Assembly (NCBI RefSeq): GCF_003182255.1
Contig: NZ_QGTQ01000007.1
Location: 188,158 to 221,729, forward strand
Direction of reading: 5' to 3'
DNA from: Paenibacillus cellulosilyticus
GTDB lineage: Bacteria > Bacillota > Bacilli > Paenibacillales > Paenibacillaceae
Length of the DNA stretch: 33,572 nucleotides
The notes beneath the pieces are model-generated. The model saw only the letters and a program-made list of their open reading frames with translations. It ran no database searches and was not told the origin of the DNA. Numbering within the stretch: position 1 is the first letter of the stretch; the number at the start of each line of letters is the position of its first letter. A program made the position numbers and the translations under genes. Shown here piece after piece: positions 1 to 6,895 of this stretch.

Positions 1-1969
1 GATTCGCCTTGCGTTCAACCGCACGATCGATCACGCGGCACTGGAAGCATTGGTAACGTCTGCAGAGGCGAAAGTGAAAGCGGCTGTTGTAGGCGAAGAA
101 GAAGGCCAATACCCAGAAGCAGCGAAGACGGCACTGACAGAGGCAGTTGCAGCAGCAAAAGTAAAAGGCTCGTGGCTGAGCACGCAGGCGCTTGTAGACG
201 AAGCAGCATCTGATCTGACGTCTGCCATTGCAGCGTTCGATGCAGCAAAGATAGGAACAGAGTCCAACACAGTAACACTTCTAGTGCTGCATGCGACAGA
301 CGACTACAAGCTGTCGTCGATGAGCAACTACTTCTTGGCGCCGTATACGCTGACGAATGAGTCGGGAACGGACTACGTATCGTTCACGATCAAAGATAGC
401 TCGATTGTGACAAGCCTCAAAACAGAGCAGGACGGTCAATTGGTAGAAGCAGTGAAGGTATCGGAAGATACGACTGCGGATACTCGCGTTGTGAAATTCC
501 CAGTAGCTGACCTGAGTGCAGTACTAAATGCGCAGGTTCATATTTCGACGGTTGCAAATGGCAATCCATATGAGATGGATTATTCGATTCGACTCGCATT
601 CAACCGCACGATCGATCACGCGGCACTGGAAGCGCTTGTCGCTTCTGCTGAAACGAAGCTCACGAACGCAGTTGTTGGCACAGAGGCTGGCCAATATCCA
701 GAAGCAGCGAAGACGGCACTAACAGAGGCAGTTGCAGCTGCGAAGGTCAAAGGTTCTTGGCTGAGCACGCAGGCGCTTGTAGACGAAGCGGTGTCTGACT
801 TGACGTCTGCCATTGCAACGTTTGAGGCAGCCGTTATTGCATCGTCCGGCAGTGGAAGTGGAAGCGGGACAACGCCTGTTACGAGCACGGTTCCAGACGG
901 TAAGTACAGCATCAACTTCACGATTAAGAAGCAAGGCACGAATGAAGCATCTGTTATGAATGGTTATGTTGTGCATCCAGGTACGCTCAATGTATCGGGC
1001 GGTGTATACAAAGTGACCCTTCGCTTGACGCAAAGCAACGAAATTACGGGCTTCACGGTAGGCGGAGTGACACCAACGACGATTAGCTCCAATACAAGCA
1101 AGAATACACGCGACGTACAGTTCACCGTCAGCGATTTGACGACGACGCTGTCGGGCTGGGTGAAGATTGATTGGCCTGCTTTTAACTATCATGAGGACTA
1201 TAACGTGCAAATCGAGCTCGGCAATTACTATACGTACTCCGAACCAGGTTATACAGCGAGTCCTTCGATCCCGTCGACGTCTAGCAGCAATACTTCCGAC
1301 GATGAAGATACTGCTGCAGAAGAGACTGACAGCGGCGAGGCATCTGGTGAAACAACGACGGATGGCGGTACGAGCACGACGACGCCAGCTGTTACGTTCA
1401 GCGATGTGAATAACCATTGGGCAGCTGATTCGGTCCAACGCGCGGTGCAGCTCGGTATCGTCAATGGCTACAGCGATGGCTCGTTCAAGCCAAACGGTGA
1501 TATTACGCGCGCAGAGTTCACAGCAATCATTAGCCGTGCCTTGCAGCTGAAAACACCAGACCAATCGGTAAGCTTCAACGATCTATCGACGGTTCCAGCA
1601 TGGGCGAAACCATTCTTGGAGCAAGCAGTAGCAGCCGGCATTATTAGCGGCTACGAGGATAACACGTTCCGTCCGTTCGGCAACATTACACGTACGGAAA
1701 TGACAGTGATGGTCGTGAAGGCGCTTGGTCTTCCGTTGGAGTCAGCATCGTCCTTAACGTTTGCAGACGCAGCTGGTGTGCCTGAGTACGCGAAGGCATA
1801 TGTGGCAACAGCGGTGAAATACGGCCTCATTCAAGGTAAACAAAATAATCAATTCGATCCGCTTGGCAAAGCTACGCGCGCCGAGGCGCTTGTCATCGTT
1901 CTTCGCGTTCTTGACTATGCAGCAGCACAAGCAGAAGAGCAGGAAGCGGCTGCTAACGAAACCGCATAA
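1..1969 (+). CDS. SLH-anchored NEAT-domain heme-binding surface protein (5' truncated by window edge)
   Basis: The reading frame is open from base 2, so the start lies upstream of the window. It opens with the last strand of one NEAT domain (IRLAFN), then a helical FIVAR-like linker (about 41-250), a full NEAT domain (about 269-605), a second FIVAR-like linker (about 626-835), a Ser/Gly linker, a third NEAT domain (about 898-1225), an acidic Ser/Thr-rich spacer and three SLH domains (1391-1553, 1568-1735, 1754-1918). Both complete NEAT domains carry the heme-pocket segment (SSMSNY and ASVMNGY) and the heme-ligating YxxxY motif (YEMDY and YHEDY). NEAT domains take heme from hemoproteins or pass it on, and SLH domains bind pyruvylated secondary cell wall polymer. 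The protein is therefore a surface heme receptor held by SLH domains rather than an LPXTG sortase signal, comparable in layout to Bacillus anthracis BslK. It lies directly upstream of heme transporter genes. Confidence 0.93.
   Translation, partial: IRLAFNRTIDHAALEALVTSAEAKVKAAVVGEEEGQYPEAAKTALTEAVAAAKVKGSWLSTQALVDEAASDLTSAIAAFDAAKIGTESNTVTLLVLHATDDYKLSSMSNYFLAPYTLTNESGTDYVSFTIKDSSIVTSLKTEQDGQLVEAVKVSEDTTADTRVVKFPVADLSAVLNAQVHISTVANGNPYEMDYSIRLAFNRTIDHAALEALVASAETKLTNAVVGTEAGQYPEAAKTALTEAVAAAKVKGSWLSTQALVDEAVSDLTSAIATFEAAVIASSGSGSGSGTTPVTSTVPDGKYSINFTIKKQGTNEASVMNGYVVHPGTLNVSGGVYKVTLRLTQSNEITGFTVGGVTPTTISSNTSKNTRDVQFTVSDLTTTLSGWVKIDWPAFNYHEDYNVQIELGNYYTYSEPGYTASPSIPSTSSSNTSDDEDTAAEETDSGEASGETTTDGGTSTTTPAVTFSDVNNHWAADSVQRAVQLGIVNGYSDGSFKPNGDITRAEFTAIISRALQLKTPDQSVSFNDLSTVPAWAKPFLEQAVAAGIISGYEDNTFRPFGNITRTEMTVMVVKALGLPLESASSLTFADAAGVPEYAKAYVATAVKYGLIQGKQNNQFDPLGKATRAEALVIVLRVLDYAAAQAEEQEAAANETA
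2..838 (+). repeat. 585-bp tandem repeat of NEAT end plus FIVAR-like linker
   Basis: The segment starting at base 2 recurs at 587, an offset of 585 bp (195 codons). Long stretches are identical, for example around the residues FNRTIDHAALEAL and the linker motif GQYPEAAKTALTEAV. The repeat unit is one NEAT domain plus one helical linker. Because the window starts inside a copy, further copies may lie upstream. Confidence 0.85.
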
Positions 1970-1982
1970 GACAGCAAAGTAT

Positions 1983-2020
1983 GAGGATGTCCGTTTACGG
2001 CGTCCTCTGCCTTGTTTTTT
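1983..2020 (+). terminator. Intra-operon terminator or attenuator between NEAT-SLH gene and isdE-like gene
   Basis: The left arm GAGGATG (1983-1989) plus CCG (1991-1993) pairs with CGG (1998-2000) plus CGTCCTC (2001-2007). There is one G-U pair, one bulged T and a TTTA loop. A T-rich run (2012-2020) follows. The ribosome binding site of the next gene begins immediately after the T-run, so the hairpin can reduce read-through into the transporter genes. Confidence 0.75.
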
Positions 2021-2038
2021 AGGAGAGGAGTTAAACCC

Positions 2039-2980
2039 ATGATTGCTAGATCGATAAGGCTGCTTGTTATTCTCGGAAGTCTATTGGCACTCGTTGCCTG
2101 CTCTTCTTCGAATAAGACGGATAAGGAGCCTGCAGCATCCAACAGTACGAACCAATCTGTTACGACGACGTCGGCAGAGAGCTCGGAGCATCGCATTGTG
2201 TCCACGACAGTGGCGGTCACGCAAATTATGGATGCGCTTGAGCTTGATTTGGTCGGCGTACCAACAAGCGCGAAGCAGCTGCCTGAACGGTATAAAGGTG
2301 TGAAGGAAGTCGGCAACCCCATGAGCCCGGACATGGAGATGGTGAAGTCGCTAAAGCCGACCGATGTGCTCTCCGTCACGACGCTTAAGGTCGACCTCGA
2401 GCCTACATTCCAAGCAGCTAAAGTAAATGGGACGTTCCTTGATCTGACGAGCATCGCCAGCATGCAGGAAGCGATCAAGAGCCTCGGCGAGCAGTTTGAC
2501 CGCGTGAGCCAGGCTGATAAGGTCGTTCAGGAGATGGATGACGAGATTTCACGTATTAGCGAGGAGGCGCAGGGCAAGGAAAAGCCGACCGTTCTTATTC
2601 TGCTTGGCGTTCCTGGCAGCTATCTCGTTGCAACCGAGAAATCGTACATCGGCAACTTAGTCTCACTTGCAGGCGGAACGAATATTGTACCGGATGCGAA
2701 GGTTGAGTTCTTGGCGTCGAATACGGAGTATTTGCAGCAATCGAACCCCGATATCATTCTTCGTGCGGCACATGGCATGCCGGATGAGGTTATTAAGATG
2801 TTCGATGAAGAGTTCAAGAAGAACGATATTTGGAAGCATTTTGACGCGGTGAAGAATGGACGGGTGTACGATCTGCCCGAAGAGCTGTTCGGAACAACGG
2901 CGAACCTGTCTGCCGCGGAAGCGCTGAAGACGCTGCTGCCAATGCTGTATCCTGAGGAGAAGGGCACTGTCGCATCATGA
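2039..2980 (+). CDS. isdE: Heme ABC transporter substrate-binding lipoprotein, IsdE-like
   Basis: This 313-residue lipoprotein has an N-terminal hydrophobic segment and lipobox LVAC, giving lipidation at Cys21. It belongs to the helical-backbone metal/siderophore/heme receptor family (cluster A-II/III binding proteins). The heme ligands known for Staphylococcus aureus IsdE, a Met and a His, have clear counterparts: Met95 in GNPMSPD and His245 in AAHGMPDEV. It should receive heme from the NEAT surface protein and pass it to the permease. The ATG at 2039 is chosen because AGGAGAGGAG at 2021-2030 lies 8 bases upstream. An in-frame TTG at 2012 sits inside the terminator T-run and has no ribosome binding site. 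The stop codon overlaps the start of the permease gene by ATGA. Confidence 0.92.
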   Translation: MIARSIRLLVILGSLLALVACSSSNKTDKEPAASNSTNQSVTTTSAESSEHRIVSTTVAVTQIMDALELDLVGVPTSAKQLPERYKGVKEVGNPMSPDMEMVKSLKPTDVLSVTTLKVDLEPTFQAAKVNGTFLDLTSIASMQEAIKSLGEQFDRVSQADKVVQEMDDEISRISEEAQGKEKPTVLILLGVPGSYLVATEKSYIGNLVSLAGGTNIVPDAKVEFLASNTEYLQQSNPDIILRAAHGMPDEVIKMFDEEFKKNDIWKHFDAVKNGRVYDLPEELFGTTANLSAAEALKTLLPMLYPEEKGTVAS

Positions 2981-3957
2981 GAAAAATAATAAGCTTTACG
3001 ATCACCATTCTGCTGCTGCTGGCCGTCATTATTTGGTCCGTATCGGCCGGAAGCATCAAGCTCGGCTTGTTTGATCTTATTCATGGACTTATTACGGGCG
3101 ATAACGAAGAAGCCGCTGTTATACGGGACTTACGCTTCCCGCGTATTATTGTAGCACTGCTGACGGGAGCGACGCTCGCCGTGTCCGGCGCGCTGCTGCA
3201 GGCGGTTCTGCGTAACCCGCTAGCTGATGCGGGTGTTATCGGCATTTCTTCAGGCGCTGGCTTTGTATCGGTGCTTATGGTGACGATTTTCCCAACCGTG
3301 TTCTTCTGGATGCCGATGTTCTCGTTCCTGGGCGGGGTACTTGCATTCTTCCTCGTTTATTCGCTTTCTTGGAAGTCAGGGCTAACCCCAACGCGACTGC
3401 TGCTTGTAGGTGTGGCGATTAATGCAACGTTCTCCGGTCTGGGCCAGTCATTCAACTATCGGGGCAGCTACGCGGTAACGTCTGTGAATCAGGCGATCAG
3501 CTCGATCTTTACGATGAAAACGTGGACCGATGTGCATGTGCTTGGGCTGTACGGCTCGATTGGACTGCTGCTCTCGCTGCTTGTGATCCCATGGTGCAAC
3601 GTGCTGGCTTTGCAGGATAAAACGGCCGGCAGTCTCGGAATGCGGGTTGCGCGTACCCGCATCGTCATCTCGATTATTGCGGTGCTGCTGGCATCTGTTG
3701 CAACGGCCGTTGGCGGACTCATTTCATTCGTTGGTCTTCTTATCCCGCATATTACGAGGCTGCTGGTCGGTTCAGATCACAAGCTCGTTATTCCGTTCTC
3801 GATGCTTGCAGGCGCGCTGCTCGTCTTGGCTGCGGATACGCTTGGTCGGACGGTCGTGGCGCCAACAGAGGTTCCAGCATCTATCATTCTGACGGTCATT
3901 GGCGGGCCATTCCTCGTATTCATGCTTAGAAAGTGGGGACGCGAATATGGAGCTTAA
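2977..3957 (+). CDS. isdF: Heme ABC transporter permease, FecCD family (IsdF-like)
   Basis: This 326-residue polytopic membrane protein is of normal length for the BtuC/FecCD family. It shows the family segments LRFPRIIVALLTGATLAVSG near the N-terminus and GLISFVGLLIPHITRLLVG near residues 245-265, the latter being the coupling region that contacts the ATPase. FecCD permeases form homodimers with about ten helices per chain and move heme, siderophore or cobalamin inward. Translation is coupled to the upstream lipoprotein gene through an ATGA overlap, and the ATPase gene overlaps its 3' end. Heme as substrate is inferred from the NEAT protein and the IsdE-type binding protein. Confidence 0.92.
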   Translation: MRKIISFTITILLLLAVIIWSVSAGSIKLGLFDLIHGLITGDNEEAAVIRDLRFPRIIVALLTGATLAVSGALLQAVLRNPLADAGVIGISSGAGFVSVLMVTIFPTVFFWMPMFSFLGGVLAFFLVYSLSWKSGLTPTRLLLVGVAINATFSGLGQSFNYRGSYAVTSVNQAISSIFTMKTWTDVHVLGLYGSIGLLLSLLVIPWCNVLALQDKTAGSLGMRVARTRIVISIIAVLLASVATAVGGLISFVGLLIPHITRLLVGSDHKLVIPFSMLAGALLVLAADTLGRTVVAPTEVPASIILTVIGGPFLVFMLRKWGREYGA

Positions 3958-4723
3958 ACAGGTTGCGTTCTCTTATAACAAACAAGTGAACTCGTTGAGT
4001 GACGTGACGGTGTCTATTGCATCGAATCGGATTACGACGATCATCGGGCCTAACGGCAGCGGCAAGTCTACATTGCTTGGCGTCTTGGCCAGGCATCTGC
4101 TTCCGCAGAGCGGCTCTGCCATTCTTGACGGCAAGGTAATCGCAGATTATAAGCCGAGGGAATTTGCCCGTAAGCTGGCAGTCGTCCACCAGATGAATGA
4201 AGCGCCGTCGGATCTGACGGTGGAGAAGCTGGTCGCCTTCGGACGGATGCCGCATCGTACGATGTGGATGCCAAGCGGGAAGGAAGACGATGAGGCTGTG
4301 GATTGGGCCATCTCGATGACTAATCTGCAGGACAAGCGGAAGAAGCGGATAAGCGAGATGTCGGGCGGGGAGCGGCAGCGAGTATGGATCGCGATGGCGC
4401 TGGCACAGCGCACGCCGATTTTGCTGCTGGATGAACCGACGACTTTTCTAGATATGTACTATCAGTACGAGCTGCTGGAGCTTGTTCGCAAGCTCAATGC
4501 ATCGCTTGGGTTAACGATCGTCATGGTGCTGCATGATTTGAATCAGGCGATACGGTACAGTGATTACATGCTGGTCATGAAAGACGGCGAGCTGCTTCAC
4601 CAGGGCACACCAGAGCAGGTCGTCAACGAGCAGTCGATGAAGCAGATTTATGGGATGAATGTCGTGATCCGAAGCGATGAGCGCACGGGCTTGTACATGG
4701 TCCCGGTCGGTATCAGCGAATAA
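3947..4723 (+). CDS. Heme/iron ABC transporter ATP-binding protein, FecE/HmuV type
   Basis: This 258-residue nucleotide-binding subunit shows Walker A GPNGSGKST, signature MSGGERQRVWIAMA, Walker B ILLLDEPTTFLD and an H-loop histidine in MVLHDLNQA. Its size and motif context fit the FecE/FhuC/HmuV group that powers FecCD permeases. The ATG at 3947 is preferred: the homology starts there (MELKQVAFSY) and GGGG lies about 10 bases upstream. Longer in-frame readings from 3899 merely translate the permease end in another frame. The start overlaps the permease gene by 11 bases, so the three transporter genes form one coupled unit that ends at the terminator at 4775-4801. Confidence 0.93.
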   Translation: MELKQVAFSYNKQVNSLSDVTVSIASNRITTIIGPNGSGKSTLLGVLARHLLPQSGSAILDGKVIADYKPREFARKLAVVHQMNEAPSDLTVEKLVAFGRMPHRTMWMPSGKEDDEAVDWAISMTNLQDKRKKRISEMSGGERQRVWIAMALAQRTPILLLDEPTTFLDMYYQYELLELVRKLNASLGLTIVMVLHDLNQAIRYSDYMLVMKDGELLHQGTPEQVVNEQSMKQIYGMNVVIRSDERTGLYMVPVGISE

Positions 4724-4774
4724 GAACAGTGTCCATATTGGCAGGTTTGAGAGAGGTTAAATCGATGAATTTGA

Positions 4775-4801
4775 AACTCAGCGTATTCGCTGAGTTTTTT
4801 T
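4775..4801 (+). terminator. Rho-independent terminator of heme operon
   Basis: AACTCAGCG (4775-4783) pairs perfectly with CGCTGAGTT (4788-4796) around a TATT loop. A T-tract follows to 4801. Confidence 0.92.
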
Positions 4802-4914
4802 ATTGCATCTTTAACTAAACCCCATATGCGAACAGATAAAAATCATATATTGTTAGATAATGTCGATAAGTTTAGAGATTGGAAGGGTACATACTTAAGG
4901 GGAGAAGGATTCGC

Positions 4915-6360
4915 ATGTCTGAGAGCTTGCTAGAACTGCACAAGAAAAACAAATTAATGGTTTGGCTGTTGATCGGAACGCTGATATTGGGGATCGCGAT
5001 CGCGAGTTCAGAAATTCAGAAAACGCTGGCCATTGTCGGCATTCCGTTTTGCTTATTAAGCGTGGGATTAACATGGAGGCGGATTGCCGTACCGCATATC
5101 CGGTATCTCGTATCATTAGGACTTGGTGTCATTAGCTTCTTCTTTATTCGTGCAGGCTCGTCGTTCGACAGCCTGTACCTTCTCTACTTCGCAATGGCGA
5201 TCATTTCGATCTACCATGATTACCGTCCGATTGTGCTGAGCGGTGTGTTGTCGATCGGGATGACGATTTATTTTGCCCAAACGAAGGAGATCTTCTCAGC
5301 GGTTCCGACGGTTGACTTGGTTGCCTATCAGGTCGTGACGTTGGCGGCATTAATTGCTTCGAGCATTCTCGGAGCGAAGACGACCAAGAAAGCAGAAGTA
5401 AGCGCAGCAGAATCGGCGGAGGCAAGAACGCGCACGGAGGATGTACTCGGCGAAGTGAAGAACTCCGTTCATGTATTAGGTGATTCGATCCACAGCTTGC
5501 AGCAAAATGCAGGTCAGACGGGCGAAATTTCATCCCAGGTCGTGGTCGCTTTCCAGGAGATCGCAGAGGGAATCGAGACGCAGGCGACCAGCGTGACGGA
5601 TATTTCGAACGCGATTCTGCACGTAAGCGAGAGCATTCGTACGACGACGCATGCTTCGGTCTCCATGAGCGAGAAGTCGAAGGCAACGGCAGAACTGACG
5701 ATTCTCGGTAAATCGAAGATGGAAGAGCTGTCGCACAACATAAACGAGATCGACCAATTGGTTGGCAGCACGTCGGTCGTGATGAGCGAAGTCAACGAAG
5801 AGAACGAGAAGATCAGCAGCATCGTAACGACGATTCAAGAGATTGCGAATCAGACCAATCTGCTGTCGCTGAACGCTTCGATCGAAGCGGCAAGAGCAGG
5901 GGAGAACGGCAAAGGCTTCTCCGTCGTTGCGTCCGAGATTCGCAAGCTGGCGCAGCATGCGCAAGATGCATCCACCGATATCGCAAGCATTCTTGCGTCC
6001 ATCCAATCCAAGATTGGACAAGCAGCGGGCCTTGTACAGCAGGGGCAGTCGATCGTAGGCTTAGGCAAAGACTCGACAGAGAGCGCATCGCAATTGTTCC
6101 ATGGCATTGAATCGAATGTAGTTGAAGTTCAGGGTCAAGCGGATTATATCCGCGAGCTCAATGTAAGTCTTAATGCTTCCTCGCAGACGGTCGTACAAGA
6201 GGTTGCGACGGTTGCTTCCTTCACGGAGCAATCTGCAGCGTCTGTTGAAGAGGTGCTGGCAAGCTCGCTCGCGCAGCAGCGTTATGTCGAAGACATCGTA
6301 TCCGCGATCTCCCAGCTGCAGGAGCTGATGACGAAGCTGGACCAGACGGTTAGACGATAA
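4915..6360 (+). CDS. Methyl-accepting chemotaxis protein with six-helix membrane domain, no HAMP
   Basis: This 481-residue protein has six predicted membrane segments in the first ~165 residues with only short loops, then a cytoplasmic signalling coiled coil. The conserved hairpin tip that binds CheA/CheW is present ([19 protein letters not shown]), flanked by Ala/Ser/Glu-rich methylation-type heptads. There is no extracellular sensor domain, and I see no HAMP domain between the last helix and the coiled coil. The signal is therefore probably sensed in or at the membrane. The ATG at 4915 is chosen because AAGGGGAGAAGG at 4897-4908 precedes it. An in-frame TTG at 4879 has no such site. Upstream, GTCGATAA (4862-4869) resembles a sigma-D -10 box, but no matching TAAA lies at the right distance, so I do not call that promoter. 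It appears to be monocistronic. Confidence 0.92.
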   Translation: MSESLLELHKKNKLMVWLLIGTLILGIAIASSEIQKTLAIVGIPFCLLSVGLTWRRIAVPHIRYLVSLGLGVISFFFIRAGSSFDSLYLLYFAMAIISIYHDYRPIVLSGVLSIGMTIYFAQTKEIFSAVPTVDLVAYQVVTLAALIASSILGAKTTKKAEVSAAESAEARTRTEDVLGEVKNSVHVLGDSIHSLQQNAGQTGEISSQVVVAFQEIAEGIETQATSVTDISNAILHVSESIRTTTHASVSMSEKSKATAELTILGKSKMEELSHNINEIDQLVGSTSVVMSEVNEENEKISSIVTTIQEIANQTNLLSLNASIEAARAGENGKGFSVVASEIRKLAQHAQDASTDIASILASIQSKIGQAAGLVQQGQSIVGLGKDSTESASQLFHGIESNVVEVQGQADYIRELNVSLNASSQTVVQEVATVASFTEQSAASVEEVLASSLAQQRYVEDIVSAISQLQELMTKLDQTVRR

Positions 6361-6371
6361 GAGGGTAGTTG

Positions 6372-6405
6372 GAGCCACATCCGCGATGCGGATGTGGTTC
6401 TTTTT
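6372..6405 (+). terminator. Rho-independent terminator of chemotaxis gene
   Basis: CCACATCCGC (6375-6384) pairs perfectly with GCGGATGTGG (6388-6397) around a GAT loop. The flanking bases extend the stem, and the T-rich run TTCTTTTTG follows. Confidence 0.93.
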
Positions 6406-6725
6406 GCTCCGATGAGATGGGGATTTGCTTAATACATTTGTTACTCTCTAAAACCGAGTTGTCGGCCTTCTGGATCATCATCTAGACCATGGAATCCGCT
6501 TCGAATCACCTATTTAAAGGGAGTTGTGATGGAACGTTAGGAGGATTCTAAATTTTCCGTAAAGTTTGAATAGCCAAACAATAAAGGTTTGTATATAATG
6601 GATTCGTTAACCAGTTAATAAAAATATAACAACCCACTTTCATCATGGATTCACCAGCTAACTGTTGTGGGAGCGGGTACAAATAGGAGGAGGGAGGGGA
6701 GATTCTCCGAATCGACGGTCATTTT

Positions 6726-6739
6726 TGTAAGCGCTTAAA
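6726..6739. promoter_or_regulatory. cre-like catabolite repression site 1
   Basis: TGTAAGCGCTTAAA matches the CcpA operator consensus TGWAANCGNTNWCA at all but the C near the 3' end. It lies 157 bases before the arabinanase-like start codon. Repression by CcpA/HPr-Ser-P in the presence of preferred sugars would fit a polysaccharide-degrading enzyme. Confidence 0.6.
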
Positions 6740-6793
6740 ACTTAAATAAGAGTGCAATTTGTTTCACAAAGGGAAGCGGATTGTCACCAGTTT

Positions 6794-6807
6794 TGAAAAC
6801 GCTTTAA
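6794..6807. promoter_or_regulatory. cre-like catabolite repression site 2
   Basis: TGAAAACGCTTTAA matches the cre consensus with a single deviation near the 3' end. It lies 68 bases downstream of the first site and about 90 bases before the start codon, placing it in the leader. A CcpA roadblock position is possible. Confidence 0.6.
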
Positions 6808-6895
6808 TATTCAAGTGACGACAGATCAGGCTTCTCCAATCCGTAAGATGAATCCAACTAAACTTGCAAGGTGATGAAAGGGGATAATTAACGCG

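Larger units (their letters stand above)
6406..6895 (+). other. Long A+T-rich control region upstream of the GH43 gene
   Basis: These 490 bases contain no supported gene. They hold a TATAAT hexamer at 6594-6599 (no convincing -35 at 17 bases), a purine-rich run near 6686-6702 followed by the small palindrome GGAGATTCTCC, and two cre-like sites. If the TATAAT is the promoter, the mRNA leader is about 290 bases long. Confidence 0.5.

Noticed and set aside
719-1564. Long antisense open frame opposite the NEAT-SLH gene
   Set aside because: It mirrors the codon pattern of the sense gene, has low-complexity Arg/Cys-rich translation, and lacks a ribosome binding site or recognisable domain.
4764-4808. 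Tiny frame MNLKLSVFAEFFYCIFN with GAGAGAGG upstream
   Set aside because: It lies entirely across the heme operon terminator stem and T-run. The purine-rich site is suggestive but a 17-codon peptide there is unlikely to be real.
4843-4869. Possible sigma-D (motility) promoter before the chemoreceptor gene
   Set aside because: GTCGATAA fits the -10 box fairly well, but the sequence 15 bases upstream is TCAT and not TAAA.
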